A stretch of DNA of 64,000 nt from Deefgea salmonis (GTDB lineage: Bacteria; Pseudomonadota; Gammaproteobacteria; Burkholderiales; Chitinibacteraceae): assembly GCF_020531905.1 (NCBI RefSeq), contig NZ_JAJAWG010000002.1:372001-436000 (forward strand). Reading direction: 5' to 3'. How positions within the stretch are numbered: the stretch's first letter is position 1; each line of letters opens with the position of its first letter. A program made the translations under genes and the position numbers. Shown piece after piece: positions 18,541-27,607 of the stretch. A model generated the notes under the pieces. The model was not told where the DNA came from. It searched no databases and saw only the letters and a list, made by a program, of their open reading frames with translations.

Positions 18541-19884
18541 ATGATTCGTAAATTTATCGGCAAGGTGCTACGGCGCCCAGGACGGCGTGTTGTGCACGCC
18601 AAGCATTATGGTATTCGCCGTGATCAACTGCACTCAGGTGCGTTGAAAGTCTGTGATCGCCTGCAAGCGGCAGGTTTCGAGGCTTATATTGTGGGGGGGG
18701 CTGTTCGTGATTTATTACTCGGCAAGTCACCCAAAGATTTTGACGTTGCAACCAGCGCGACACCAGAGCAAGTTCGGCACATTTTTAATCGTTCGCGCAT
18801 TATTGGTCGGCGCTTTCGGATTGTGCACGTGCCATTTTATGAGCGCGGCGGAGAGGAAATCATTGAAGTTACCACCTTCCGTGGTAGTGCCGAGTCGCCC
18901 ACCGATGCCAGCGGGCGAATTATCCGTGACAATGTCTATGGCACGATTGCTGAAGATGCTGATCGCCGTGACTTTACCGTCAACGCCTTGTATTACGACC
19001 CGAATACCGAAGAAATCATCGATTTTCACCATGGCATCGAAGATTTAGAAAAGCAGCAGCTAGTGATGATTGGTGATCCGGTTAAACGCTATCACGAAGA
19101 CCCAGTCCGGATGCTGCGCGCCGCACGGCTATCTGCCAAGTTGGGTTTAGCGATTGCGCCAGATACCCGCAAGCCAATTCGTGAACATGCCGCTTTACTG
19201 GAAAATATCCCGTCAGCGCGATTGTTTGATGAAATGATGAAGTTATTGCTGTCGGGCAAAGCTTGGGATTGTATGCAAGCGTTGCGCGCGCATGGTTTAC
19301 ATCAGCCGTTGTTTCCATTATTGGACAAGCTGCTTTCTCAACCAGAAACCGCCAAGTTTTTACAAAAAGCACTTGAAAACACCGATCAGCGTTTAGCCGA
19401 TGACAAGCCGGTTTCGGCGGGTTTTTTGTTTGCGGCTTTACTGTGGCATGAAGTTGAAGCGCTGTGGCAAAAGCGTCTTGCCGCCGGTGAAACCAAAATC
19501 ACCGCCTTGATTGACGCGATGAATGATGTTGAAAGTAAAGTCAGCAAACGTTTGGCAGTGCCTAATCGCTACAGTGCAGCAATGAAAGAAATTTGGTTAT
19601 TGCAGCCGCGATTTGAGCAACGCGTTGGCCTGCGCCCATTCCGATTATTAGAGCAAGCACGGTTTCGAGCGGCGTATGACTTTTTGTTATTGCGTGCCGA
19701 CTGCGGCTTAGTGGAAAAATCATTAGCCGATTGGTGGACGCAATTTCAGGTGAGTGACGAAACAGAACGGACGGCAATGATTGACTTGGCGGGCAAAAAT
19801 GGCCAATCGGGTGATGCCCCCGCCAAGCGCCGCAAACGTAGTCGTCCGCGTAAACCTGCCGCAGCCAAGCAGTCTGGAAACTAA
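18541..19884 (+). CDS. pcnB: Poly(A) polymerase I
   Basis: A 447-residue nucleotidyltransferase that adds 3' poly(A) tails to RNAs and so promotes their decay. The start at 18541 (MIRKFIGKVLRRPG) matches the family N-terminus; an in-frame ATG at 18481 would add 20 unconserved residues. Signature GGAVRD at 52-57 and catalytic DFD at 66-68 are intact; the RNA-binding tail is rich in Arg, Lys and Pro. The codons for Gly52-Gly53 form a run of eight G, so slippage there would destroy the enzyme. Four bases separate it from folK, as in many beta- and gammaproteobacteria. Confidence 0.95.
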   Translation: MIRKFIGKVLRRPGRRVVHAKHYGIRRDQLHSGALKVCDRLQAAGFEAYIVGGAVRDLLLGKSPKDFDVATSATPEQVRHIFNRSRIIGRRFRIVHVPFYERGGEEIIEVTTFRGSAESPTDASGRIIRDNVYGTIAEDADRRDFTVNALYYDPNTEEIIDFHHGIEDLEKQQLVMIGDPVKRYHEDPVRMLRAARLSAKLGLAIAPDTRKPIREHAALLENIPSARLFDEMMKLLLSGKAWDCMQALRAHGLHQPLFPLLDKLLSQPETAKFLQKALENTDQRLADDKPVSAGFLFAALLWHEVEALWQKRLAAGETKITALIDAMNDVESKVSKRLAVPNRYSAAMKEIWLLQPRFEQRVGLRPFRLLEQARFRAAYDFLLLRADCGLVEKSLADWWTQFQVSDETERTAMIDLAGKNGQSGDAPAKRRKRSRPRKPAAAKQSGN

Positions 19885-19888
19885 AGCA

Positions 19889-20386
19889 ATGAAAATATTT
19901 GTCGCTTTAGGCGCTAATTTGGGTGATCCAATCGCCCAGCTCAATACGGCATTGGCCAGCTTAGCCGCTTGGCCAAAAATGACATTGGTGCGCAGTTCTT
20001 CTTTTTATCGCAGCGCTGCAGTGGGCTATACCCAGCAACCTGATTTTGTGAATGCGGTGTGCGAAATCGATACCGAGCTCACTGCGCTTGAGGTTTTGGC
20101 TGCGTTGCTTGCGATTGAGACCCAAAACGGCCGTGCCCGTGAATTTAAAAATTCACCGCGCACCTTGGATTTGGATTTGATTTTGTATGGCCAAGAGCAA
20201 TACGACTTAGCCAACTTACAAGTGCCACATCCACGGATGCAGCAGCGGGCTTTCGTTTTGCAACCCTTGCTTGAAATCGCACCTGATATTGAGTTACCAC
20301 ACCTTGGTCCCGCTCAGCACTATTTGGCGGCCGTGGCCGAGCAAGTGTTGACGCGCATTCCTCAGAAAGCCACGCTTGCGGCTTAA
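19889..20386 (+). CDS. folK: 2-amino-4-hydroxy-6-hydroxymethyldihydropteridine pyrophosphokinase
   Basis: A 165-residue HPPK that transfers pyrophosphate from ATP to the pterin alcohol in folate synthesis. It opens MKIFVALGANLGD and contains the family signature SPRTLDLDLILYG with the two magnesium-binding aspartates. The ATG at 19889 is chosen because the protein then begins at the conserved core; an upstream in-frame ATG lies inside pcnB. It follows pcnB by four bases and precedes panB, so it is probably co-transcribed with both. Confidence 0.95.
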   Translation: MKIFVALGANLGDPIAQLNTALASLAAWPKMTLVRSSSFYRSAAVGYTQQPDFVNAVCEIDTELTALEVLAALLAIETQNGRAREFKNSPRTLDLDLILYGQEQYDLANLQVPHPRMQQRAFVLQPLLEIAPDIELPHLGPAQHYLAAVAEQVLTRIPQKATLAA

Positions 20387-20497
20387 ATGTATCGATTTTC
20401 TGATCTATCTCCATTAGGATTGGTGCACTTTGCGGGGACGGCCCAATTTGCCGTTATCGCAGCGCCAACAGCAGCACCAAAAGTGCTGATCTTTTAA
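20387..20497 (+). CDS. Possible 36-residue peptide between folK and panB
   Basis: An ATG directly abuts the folK stop (TAAATG) and opens a 36-codon frame ending 18 bases before panB. Its first residues are MYRFSDLSPLGLVHFAG. The abutting stop/start could allow re-initiation by ribosomes finishing folK, but there is no ribosome binding site and no known family. It may be spacer sequence. Confidence 0.2.
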   Translation: MYRFSDLSPLGLVHFAGTAQFAVIAAPTAAPKVLIF

Positions 20498-20515
20498 CTG
20501 CATGGATACCGAACC

Positions 20516-21307
20516 ATGAAGACGACTCTGACTACATTACAAAAAATGAAACAAGATGGCCAAAAAATCGCCATGTTGACTTGCTACGACGCCAGCTTTG
20601 CGACGCTATTGGATGCCGCTGGGGTGGATATTTTCTTGGTGGGCGATTCGCTGGGCAATGTGATTCAAGGGCAGCGCTCGACCTTACCGGTCACAATGGA
20701 CGATATGCTGTATCACACGAGTATCGTTGCGCGAGGCACGCAGCAAGGGCTGGTCTTGGCCGATTTGCCGTTTGGTAGTTATCAGGTGTCACACGCTCAG
20801 GCGTATGAAAACGCCGCACTGTTGATGGCCGCTGGCGCTGAAATGGTCAAAATTGAAGGCGGTGCGGTCATGGTCGATACCGTGGCATTCTTGGTGCAGC
20901 GTGGTATTCCTGTTTGCGCGCATATTGGTCTGCAGCCGCAATCGGTGCATGTGTATGGCGGATATAAGGTCCAAGGCAAAACTGAATCAGAAGCCGAAGT
21001 CCTCAAGCGCGACGCATTGGCATTACAAAATGCCGGCGCCAGCATGGTGCTAATGGAAATGGTGCCTGCATCCGTGGCGAAAGCCATTACTGAATCGCTG
21101 TCGGTACCCACCATTGGCATTGGTGCTGGTGTTGATGTCGACGGCCAAGTGCTGGTGCTGTACGACATGCTCGGCGTGTATCCTGGTAAGAAAGCGCGCT
21201 TTGTCAAAAACTTTATGAGTGGCAGCCATAGTATTCAAGGCGCGGTTGAAGCGTATGTGAAAGCGGTGAAGGGTTTAACTTTCCCAGCTGAAGAGCATTC
21301 GTTTTAA
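20516..21307 (+). CDS. panB: 3-methyl-2-oxobutanoate hydroxymethyltransferase
   Basis: A 263-residue enzyme that adds a hydroxymethyl group from methylene-tetrahydrofolate to ketoisovalerate, the first committed step of pantothenate synthesis. Motifs: [22 protein letters not shown] with metal-binding Asp44, and KIEGG. Length is standard. It follows folK and precedes panC, so folate and pantothenate genes share a rightward cluster; panD is not in the window. Confidence 0.96.
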   Translation: MKTTLTTLQKMKQDGQKIAMLTCYDASFATLLDAAGVDIFLVGDSLGNVIQGQRSTLPVTMDDMLYHTSIVARGTQQGLVLADLPFGSYQVSHAQAYENAALLMAAGAEMVKIEGGAVMVDTVAFLVQRGIPVCAHIGLQPQSVHVYGGYKVQGKTESEAEVLKRDALALQNAGASMVLMEMVPASVAKAITESLSVPTIGIGAGVDVDGQVLVLYDMLGVYPGKKARFVKNFMSGSHSIQGAVEAYVKAVKGLTFPAEEHSF

Positions 21308-21471
21308 TTAAATATTGAACACGATGAACAGGCCGAAATAAAACATAATCTAGCGTTTTAATCGGCCAATTGCTGCGTCTTACCCGTAGTTTTCGGATTG
21401 CACTCGGGTTTTCCTTACTTTGGTGTTCTCGTCATTGTTATCTACCCCCCAAATCTTAGCCCTCACACACC

Positions 21472-22314
21472 ATGAAAATCATCCATACCATTGCAGAACT
21501 TCGCGCTTGGCGCAAAACCGTTGGCACGGTGGCTTTTGTGCCGACAATGGGTAGCTTGCACGCGGGGCATATGTCGCTCATCCATGCTGCAAAAGCTGCA
21601 GCGGAACATACCGTCGTGAGTATCTTTGTCAATCGCTTGCAGTTTGGTCAAGGCGAGGACTTTGACCGTTATCCGCGGACCTTAGAAAACGACGCGGCTT
21701 TGATTGCAGAGCAGGGCGGCGTTGATGTTATTTTTGCCCCTGATGAGCATGAACTGTATCCCAATGTAATTCAGCAATATCAGGTTACGCCACCGGCGAT
21801 TGCCGACGAATTGTGTGGCGCATTTCGTCCTGGGCATTTCCGTGGTGTTGCCACCGTGGTCACGAAATTATTTAATATTGTTCAGGCCGACATGGCTTGT
21901 TTTGGTAAAAAAGATTATCAGCAATTATTTGTAATTCAAAGCATGGTTAAAGATTTGAATATGGATATTCAAATTCTACCGGTCAATACAGGGCGTGCTG
22001 AGGATGGTTTGGCGCTATCGTCACGCAATGCGTTCTTAAATGCCGATCAGCGCGCTGAAGCGCCGCGTTTATACTATCATTTGAGCCGAATGAAAACCGC
22101 GATTGAGGCGGGCGAAAAAGACTATTCCAAATTGGCGGTGCAAACTGTCACCGATTTACGCGTTCGTGGCTGGCATGATATTGATTATGTCGATACCCGC
22201 AATGCCGAAACCTTAAAACCTGCATCAAGTACCGATCACAAATTAGTGATCTTAATTGCAGCTCGGCTTGGCAATACTCGATTGATCGATAATATTGAAG
22301 TCAATCTGGATTAA
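21472..22314 (+). CDS. panC: Pantothenate synthetase (pantoate-beta-alanine ligase)
   Basis: A 280-residue ATP-dependent ligase joining pantoate and beta-alanine. ATP-binding motif [12 protein letters not shown] with His30 and His33, then FGKKDYQQL and LALSSRN, all characteristic. A 164-base spacer separates it from panB, so it may have its own promoter. A rightward terminator follows at 22335. Confidence 0.96.
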   Translation: MKIIHTIAELRAWRKTVGTVAFVPTMGSLHAGHMSLIHAAKAAAEHTVVSIFVNRLQFGQGEDFDRYPRTLENDAALIAEQGGVDVIFAPDEHELYPNVIQQYQVTPPAIADELCGAFRPGHFRGVATVVTKLFNIVQADMACFGKKDYQQLFVIQSMVKDLNMDIQILPVNTGRAEDGLALSSRNAFLNADQRAEAPRLYYHLSRMKTAIEAGEKDYSKLAVQTVTDLRVRGWHDIDYVDTRNAETLKPASSTDHKLVILIAARLGNTRLIDNIEVNLD

Positions 22315-22334
22315 ATCTTGAAGCGTATTTTTTT

Positions 22335-22370
22335 AGTCATCGATATTTGATATATCGATGACTTTTTTAT
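22335..22370 (+). terminator. Terminator of panC
   Basis: Stem AGTCATCGATAT/ATATCGATGACT (22335-22346 and 22352-22363) with a 5-base loop, followed on the + strand by TTTTTTATTTTTTT. It ends the panB-panC transcript. Confidence 0.88.
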
Positions 22371-22381
22371 TTTTTTATGAT

Positions 22382-22987
22382 TTACATTCCCATATAGCGC
22401 CCAGTTTTATGGTTCGTTGCAATGACTAAATTAAGTGCAAAAGCGCCAATGATTGAAATAATCAATTGTTGCCAACTGACAATTGCGGCACCAATCGCCA
22501 AAATGACTAAATCGACGACCAATTGAACGTGCCCAGCCCGCCAGCCTTTGGTCTTTTGTAAATATAAAGCCAATACGGTTACGCCGGCTAAGCTGGCTTT
22601 ATGTCGAATCAGCATTAATATCCCCACTCCCGCCATTAACCCGCCCATTAAACCAGCAAAAATAGGGTTGAGTTTGCCAAAGCTAATCCAATGTGGCATC
22701 CACTCGGTGATGAGTGCCAAGCTGGCGACACAGGCAAACGTTTTGAGCGTGAACTCCTTGCCAAGCACTTTGTAAGCAAATAGGTAAAAAGGCACATTCA
22801 AGACAAATAAGATTAAACCGTAGGGTATATCGCCCAAGTAAAACAGAATAAAGGCAAGCCCAGTGGTACCCCCTGTAATGAGTCCTGCATGCTTAAACAA
22901 TTGGATGGCGAGTGCGACAAAAATCACGCCGGTGAGCATGCCTTGTAAGTCGTCAATTAAGGTGTGTGATAGGTGTTTTTGTGGCAT
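22382..22987 (-). CDS. YitT-family membrane protein
   Basis: A 201-residue integral membrane protein with about five or six hydrophobic helices. The segment HAGLITGGTTGLAFILFY is the conserved N-terminal motif of the YitT/DUF161 family. Members of this shorter, single-domain type have no established activity; some are thought to be transporters. It converges on panC and diverges from the PEBP-like gene, so it is transcribed alone. Confidence 0.8.
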   Translation of the reverse strand: MPQKHLSHTLIDDLQGMLTGVIFVALAIQLFKHAGLITGGTTGLAFILFYLGDIPYGLILFVLNVPFYLFAYKVLGKEFTLKTFACVASLALITEWMPHWISFGKLNPIFAGLMGGLMAGVGILMLIRHKASLAGVTVLALYLQKTKGWRAGHVQLVVDLVILAIGAAIVSWQQLIISIIGAFALNLVIATNHKTGRYMGM

Positions 22988-23214
22988 GGCAAGTCAAAAA
23001 ATTAAAGTGGCTTGCAGCATAGCGGCTTTTTATGTGATTGGCTGTAATGAAATCACATCATGCGGTGATAAACAGTAATGTACTACTTTCATCATTTCAT
23101 TTTAGGTAATTCAATTGAATTGCAAATAGGCGTGAACTAAGATTTTGAGTTGAAAGTTTGCATTCTTTGCGCTTTCAAACGAAAATTTTTTATTGAAATA
23201 AGGAATGTTGATTT

Positions 23215-23913
23215 ATGAAAGTCGCTCAAGGTATTTCGATTATTGCTTTACAACTTTCTTTATTTGTACCTGCGATGGCCAGTACTGATAAAGTCGATAA
23301 AAAACTACAGTATTCTCCCGTGGTTCAGCTCAAGCTTTCTTCCTCAGGCATTCAAAATGGCATTATTGATGCGAAATATGGTGCTGCATCAAAAGATAAG
23401 CTGGGTGCAATGCCTTTAGAGTCGATTCCGTTGCAATGGTCTAAAGGCCCAAAATCAACTGCAGCCTATGCGATCACGATTGTTGATTATGACACGTCAC
23501 CGATTATTGGTTTTCCGTGGATACATTGGTTGACGGTTGTTCCAGCCTCCACGACCTCGTTGCCAGCCAATGCCAGTCGTTCGCATGCAAATAATATGGT
23601 GCAAGGTGTGAATAGTTATTCTGACGGCGTAATGCTCAATATGCCGTCAATGAAAGGCTTTGATGTGCCTGCTGCACAAGCTGCGGCGTATGGTGGGATG
23701 GTGCCAGTGGGCTTTGCGCACAAATACACCATCAAAGTATTTGCTTTAAATCGTCCTTTGAATTTAAAACCGGGGTATTTTTATAATGAATTACTCACGG
23801 CAATGGAGGGGAAAGTGATTGGTGAGGGGACGTTGTACGGCGTTTACGATGCTTATATTGTGCATCCACCGAAAGCAGATCAGTCAGAGAGCTATATCAA
23901 GGCGCATGAATAG
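23215..23913 (+). CDS. Secreted PEBP-like protein (YbhB/YbcL family)
   Basis: A 232-residue phosphatidylethanolamine-binding-like protein with a signal peptide ending PAMAS. The ligand-pocket signatures are VDYDTSPIIGFPWIHWLTVVP (Asp-x-Asp and His-Trp) and, towards the end, HKYTIKVFALN. It is larger than E. coli YbhB because of its signal peptide and an insertion after the first motif. Bacterial members are periplasmic or cytoplasmic and of uncertain function. Neighbouring genes give no functional clue. Confidence 0.85.
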   Translation: MKVAQGISIIALQLSLFVPAMASTDKVDKKLQYSPVVQLKLSSSGIQNGIIDAKYGAASKDKLGAMPLESIPLQWSKGPKSTAAYAITIVDYDTSPIIGFPWIHWLTVVPASTTSLPANASRSHANNMVQGVNSYSDGVMLNMPSMKGFDVPAAQAAAYGGMVPVGFAHKYTIKVFALNRPLNLKPGYFYNELLTAMEGKVIGEGTLYGVYDAYIVHPPKADQSESYIKAHE

Positions 23914-23933
23914 TCTTTGAATGACGATTTACG

Positions 23934-23951
23934 CTGGCGGCATGCCGCCAG
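23934..23951. terminator. GC-rich palindrome after the PEBP-like gene
   Basis: Perfect 18-bp palindrome with a CTGGCGG/CCGCCAG stem around CATG, 20 bases past the PEBP-like stop. No U-run follows, so it is a stable transcript-end hairpin or weak terminator. Confidence 0.5.
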
Positions 23952-24024
23952 TCATATTAGAGTTTTCCTATATTGATAATGAGCATAGTCTTAAAGTATT
24001 CAGCTTGAATGGCGGGAGATGATC

Positions 24025-24840
24025 ATGATGATCAATTCGAATGTAATGGCTTTAGGGATGCAAAGTCGAGATGCGGTATCTCAATCGGCACCTTCCAAGG
24101 CCATGCAAAGTTTGTCCAGTGGCACTCGCATCAATAGTGCCAAAGACGATGCGGCAGGCAGTGCTTTAATTGAGCAGTTTGCCGCGCAAATCGCTGGGAG
24201 TAATCAGGCGGTGAGAAATCTGAATGATGCGGTTTCTTTGGCGCAAACCGCCGAAGGCGCTTTGAGTTCGATTTCGGAGAATAGCGATCGTTTGCGGGAG
24301 TTAACGGTGGCAGCGGGCAATGGCACTTTGTCGGTGAGTGACCGACAAGCGATGCAAGCTGAGGCCGATGCTTTGTCACAAAGCAACGCGGATGTGGTTA
24401 AAAACGCGCAATTTAATGGTCAGGCCCTGCTACAAGGTGGCGCATTTAATTTTCAAGCCGGGCCCAATGCCAATGATTTACTCAGCCTGAATAATCCGTC
24501 TTTAAATGGTGCAAATGGTTTGGCCAGTGCAGCAGGATTGCTCGATTTATCGAGCGCCAGTGCGGCCAATAACAGTCTTGCTTTGGTCGATCGTGATATT
24601 GAGTTGATTGCTGGGCAGCGTGGGCAACTGGGTGCTTTTCAAAATCGAATTGATAGCGGTGTGCAAAATTTGCAAACGAGTGCTTTAAATTTATCTGCCG
24701 CCAAGAGTCGGGTTGCCGATACCGATTACGCAGCAACAACATCGCAATGGACGCAAGATAAGTTGCGCAATAACGCTAATTTGGCGATGCAAGTTCAGGC
24801 GCGGGCGAGTGCGGGGCAAGTTTTGAGTTTGTTACGCTAG
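24025..24840 (+). CDS. Short flagellin
   Basis: A 271-residue flagellin with both conserved ends: N-terminal INSNVMALGMQ...MQSLSSGTRINSAKDDAAG, and C-terminal RVADTDYAATTSQWTQDKLRNNANLAMQVQARASAGQVLSLLR-type sequence for the D0/D1 coiled coil. The middle is very short, so the surface-exposed D2/D3 domains are absent. Of three clustered ATGs (24019, 24025, 24028), 24025 has GGGAG six bases upstream. It lies 7 kb from the flg cluster and no other filament gene is adjacent. No acceptable sigma28 promoter was found. The palindromic repeat (copy 3) begins on the base after its stop. Confidence 0.9.
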   Translation: MMINSNVMALGMQSRDAVSQSAPSKAMQSLSSGTRINSAKDDAAGSALIEQFAAQIAGSNQAVRNLNDAVSLAQTAEGALSSISENSDRLRELTVAAGNGTLSVSDRQAMQAEADALSQSNADVVKNAQFNGQALLQGGAFNFQAGPNANDLLSLNNPSLNGANGLASAAGLLDLSSASAANNSLALVDRDIELIAGQRGQLGAFQNRIDSGVQNLQTSALNLSAAKSRVADTDYAATTSQWTQDKLRNNANLAMQVQARASAGQVLSLLR

Positions 24841-24889
24841 GGGTATCGATCCCTAGCCTGTATGTATTAATCGATTTGAGCCTATACCT
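24841..24889 (-). repeat. 49-bp palindromic repeat, copy 3 (directly after flagellin stop)
   Basis: GGTAT at 24842 and ATACC at 24884, exact family spacing. In the opposite orientation to most copies it shows GCTA at offset 32. It begins immediately after the flagellin TAG, so it lies in that gene's 3' UTR. Confidence 0.7.
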
Positions 24890-24977
24890 CAATTTTTATA
24901 TTGGACTTTAAGTATCGAGTATTGTTCATGCGATATTGATGGTACTCATCGATGACAAGCTAGCTGTAGCTGACGAC

Positions 24978-25007
24978 AAAAAGGGCCGATCTGAATCGGC
25001 CCTTTTT
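24978..25007 (+). terminator. Terminator after flagellin
   Basis: Stem AAAAAGGGCCGAT/ATCGGCCCTTTTT with a 4-base loop. A and T tracts on both sides make it work in both directions; the gene it serves is the flagellin upstream. Confidence 0.9.
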
Positions 25008-25091
25008 AATGGCTTAAATTATCAATGGTGTTTGTAACGAGCCAAAATGGGCGCAGGCAGGTAAAATTGCCGCTTCATTTGAGGAAACATC

Positions 25092-25643
25092 ATGTCCCAC
25101 GCCGAAATTATTCAAACGACACAGCATTGGCTCGAGCAAGCCGTCATTGGTTTGAATTTGTGCCCCTTTGCTAAATCCGTCTATGTCAAAAATCAAATTC
25201 GCTATGTGGTGAGTGATGCGAAGCATTTAGATGGCTTTTTGGATGATTTGGATCGTGAGTTGGATTTTTTGCAACAAACACCGGCCGATGAGGTGGATAC
25301 CACGTTATTGATTCATCCGAGTTTATTTCCGGATTTTGAGATTTTTAATGACGTGCAAGCACTGGCCGAAGACATCGTGCTCGAGCATGAACTCGATGGG
25401 ATCTTGCAGGTGGCGAGTTTTCACCCTGATTTTCAGTTTGCCGACACCGAGGCCAATGACATCAGTAACTACACCAATCGCGCACCGTACCCCATCTTGC
25501 ATTTGATTCGTGAAGACAGTATTGCGAAAGCGGTGGCGGCGTTTCCAAATCCGGATGTGATTTTTGAGCGCAATATCGCCACCTTGGAAAAAATTGGCCT
25601 CGCCGGTTGGTTGGCTTTGGGCCTAAAAGCCAGCGGTCAATAA
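25092..25643 (+). CDS. DUF1415 family protein
   Basis: A 183-residue cytoplasmic protein. It contains the family segments GLNLCPFAKSVY near the N-terminus and LQVASFHPDFQFADTEAND in the middle, with NYTNRAPYPILHLIRE after it. No enzyme activity is established for the family. Its stop overlaps the start of the next gene by one base (TAATG), so it is translationally coupled to the NlpD-like lipoprotein. Confidence 0.85.
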   Translation: MSHAEIIQTTQHWLEQAVIGLNLCPFAKSVYVKNQIRYVVSDAKHLDGFLDDLDRELDFLQQTPADEVDTTLLIHPSLFPDFEIFNDVQALAEDIVLEHELDGILQVASFHPDFQFADTEANDISNYTNRAPYPILHLIREDSIAKAVAAFPNPDVIFERNIATLEKIGLAGWLALGLKASGQ

Positions 25644-26320
25644 TGCGCATTTGGCTGGTTATTTTTAGTCTGTTCTTAGTCGCTTGTGGCAGTAATCCAG
25701 CTTCGGTTTCGGGTCCCACGCCAGCCGGATTTTATCGGGTTAAATCGGGCGATACTTTATATCGAATTGCAAAAAATAACGATCAAAGTGTCGCTGAGTT
25801 GCAGCGCTGGAATCGCCTATCCAAAAACGATGATATTTTTGCAGGGCAACTCTTGCGCTTGACGTCGCCTGCGGGCAGTGTAAGTACGCCGAGTAAGCCT
25901 AGACCGACTCAGGCTCGACCTCGGTTGCCCGTCGTAAAACCACCGAGTAGTGTGGGCATCGAAATGGTTTGGCCTAACCAAGGACCGTTATTGTATGCTT
26001 ATGCCCCGCCTCGCGTGAAAGGCATCGGGATCGGGGGCGCTTTAGGGGCGCCGATTGTTGCCGTTGCCGATGGCAAGGTGTTGTATTCCGGCGATGGGAT
26101 TCGTGGTTATGGCTTGTTGCTGATTATTCAGCATGCGAAAGGCTATTTAACTGCTTATGCGCACAATGAAAAGCTCTTGGTGAAAGAAGGCGCACAAGTG
26201 AAGCAAGGTCAGGCGATTGCGACGATGGGTAAAACCGGCACCGATCGGGTGAAACTGCATTTTGAAGTGCGTTATCAAGGTAAAACCATCAACCCGGTGA
26301 GTGCGCTGCCGAGTCGTTAA
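25643..26320 (+). CDS. NlpD-like lipoprotein: LysM plus degenerate LytM (M23) domain
   Basis: A 225-residue lipoprotein. The signal ends LVAC with lipidated Cys15; a LysM domain for peptidoglycan binding covers about 31-75, followed by a Pro/Arg-rich linker and a LytM domain from about 115 to 220. The zinc ligands of active M23 peptidases are incomplete: GIGIGGALGAPI stands where HxxxD is expected, although AYAHN and KLHFEVRY remain. This matches E. coli NlpD, which activates an amidase rather than cutting the wall itself. The ATG at 25643 is set by the overlap with the DUF1415 stop. Confidence 0.82.
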   Translation: MRIWLVIFSLFLVACGSNPASVSGPTPAGFYRVKSGDTLYRIAKNNDQSVAELQRWNRLSKNDDIFAGQLLRLTSPAGSVSTPSKPRPTQARPRLPVVKPPSSVGIEMVWPNQGPLLYAYAPPRVKGIGIGGALGAPIVAVADGKVLYSGDGIRGYGLLLIIQHAKGYLTAYAHNEKLLVKEGAQVKQGQAIATMGKTGTDRVKLHFEVRYQGKTINPVSALPSR

Positions 26321-26414
26321 TACACGGCTTGGGGTGGCATAATCAGTAGCAATTTTATTTAGACTAAAGTTCGCTCGGCAATTTAAGGCGGAGTGTTTCT
26401 GAGTGGGGTACGAA

Positions 26415-26903
26415 ATGCAAGTAGCAGTGATTTCGGCGGTGGGCCTAAACCGCGTAATTGGCATCAATAATCAATTACCTTGGCGCTTGCCAGAAGACTT
26501 AAAGCATTTTAAAGCGTTGACCATGGGGAGCGTGATGCTCATGGGGCGTAAAACATTTGAGTCTTTGCCCGGCTTATTACCAGGCCGAGCGCATTGGGTC
26601 ATTAGTCGTAACTCGCAATGGTCTGCTGAAGGCGCAACGGTATTTGCTGGGCTTCATGAGGCAATTGATGCGGCAAAAGCAGCGGGGCATGAACGGGTGT
26701 TTGTCATTGGTGGCGGTGAGATTTATCAGCAAAGCTTGGCGCTGGCCGATACTTTGTATTTGACCGAAGTGGCATTAAGCCCCGCAGGAGACGCATTTTT
26801 TCCTGAGTTTTCTTTGCAAGAGTGGCAAGAACAAAGTCGCGAACCGGCTCTGGCGAGCAACGGGATTGAATATGCTTTTGTGTGTTATAAAAAGCTAAAA
26901 TAA
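26415..26903 (+). CDS. folA: Dihydrofolate reductase
   Basis: A 162-residue DHFR reducing dihydrofolate to tetrahydrofolate with NADPH. Active-site motif NNQLPWRLPEDLKHF has Trp23 and Asp28; the NADPH motifs VMLMGRKTFESLP and VFVIGGGEIY are present. The ATG at 26415 is chosen over an in-frame GTG at 26403 because the protein then starts at the family position and GGGG lies upstream. Monocistronic, ending before copy 4 of the palindromic repeat and a bidirectional terminator. Confidence 0.96.
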   Translation: MQVAVISAVGLNRVIGINNQLPWRLPEDLKHFKALTMGSVMLMGRKTFESLPGLLPGRAHWVISRNSQWSAEGATVFAGLHEAIDAAKAAGHERVFVIGGGEIYQQSLALADTLYLTEVALSPAGDAFFPEFSLQEWQEQSREPALASNGIEYAFVCYKKLK

Positions 26904-26925
26904 TTCAGACCGTGTTTATTTGTTG

Positions 26926-26974
26926 GGGTATATATTGATAGGCCTTTATATTCAAAGCTTGGATCTATATACCC
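26926..26974 (+). repeat. 49-bp palindromic repeat, copy 4 (folA-ppa spacer)
   Basis: GGGTATAT at 26926 and TATACCC at 26968, GCTT at offset 31. The arms are exact complements over GGGTATA/TATACCC. It lies between two convergent genes, before their shared terminator. Confidence 0.8.
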
Positions 26975-27033
26975 ATATATTGGTTCGAGATACTATTTCA
27001 GACTAAGTCAAATCATTGCCGTTGTTGATATAA

Positions 27034-27060
27034 AAAAAGCCGATCAATGATCGGCTTTTT
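27034..27060. terminator. Bidirectional terminator between folA and ppa
   Basis: Stem AAAAAGCCGATCA/TGATCGGCTTTTT with a one-base centre; A and T tracts on opposite sides let it stop both convergent genes. Confidence 0.9.
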
Positions 27061-27076
27061 GCTTGATTGAACGTGC

Positions 27077-27607
27077 TTATTTTTGTTGCGCGCGTTCATA
27101 ACTGGTCATGATCTCAGCTTCAGCGGCGGCTTTGTCGCCCCAGTCTTGCACTTTAACCCATTTGCCTTTTTCGAGCGCTTTGTAGTTTTCGAAATAATGC
27201 TTCACTTGCGCCAGCAATAATTCAGGCAAGTCAGCCAAGGTTTTGATATGAGCGTACATGGCGCATACTTTTTCAACAGGCAAAGCAATGATTTTAGCGT
27301 CGTAGCCAGATTCATCTTCCATGCCCAAAACACCGATGGCACGGCATTTGATGACCATGCCAGGCGCGAGTGGAAATGGCGTGTGCACCAAAACATCAAC
27401 AGGATCGCCATCGAGCGATAAAGTGTGCGGCACAAAGCCATAGTTCATTGGATAAGACATTGAGGTGCCAACGAAACGGTCAACGATAATCGCGCCTGAT
27501 TCTTTGTCAAATTCGTATTTCACTGGCGGTGCATTGGCAGGAATTTCGATGATGACGTTAAAGTCTTCTGGCAGATTTTTGCCGGCAGGGATCTTGCTGA
27601 TGTCCAT
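27077..27607 (-). CDS. ppa: Inorganic pyrophosphatase (family I)
   Basis: A 176-residue soluble pyrophosphatase that drives biosynthesis by hydrolysing PPi. The signature DGDPVDVLV has the three metal-binding aspartates, and [12 protein letters not shown] precedes it as expected. Standard bacterial length. Divergent from the Pat-type gene across a 260-base spacer that must hold both promoters. Confidence 0.97.
   Translation of the reverse strand: MDISKIPAGKNLPEDFNVIIEIPANAPPVKYEFDKESGAIIVDRFVGTSMSYPMNYGFVPHTLSLDGDPVDVLVHTPFPLAPGMVIKCRAIGVLGMEDESGYDAKIIALPVEKVCAMYAHIKTLADLPELLLAQVKHYFENYKALEKGKWVKVQDWGDKAAAEAEIMTSYERAQQK

Noticed and set aside
23990-24018. Sigma28-like promoter before flagellin (TAAAGTAT-N11-GGCGGGAG)
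   Set aside because: The -10 half is poor and overlaps the ribosome binding site, leaving no room for a transcript leader.
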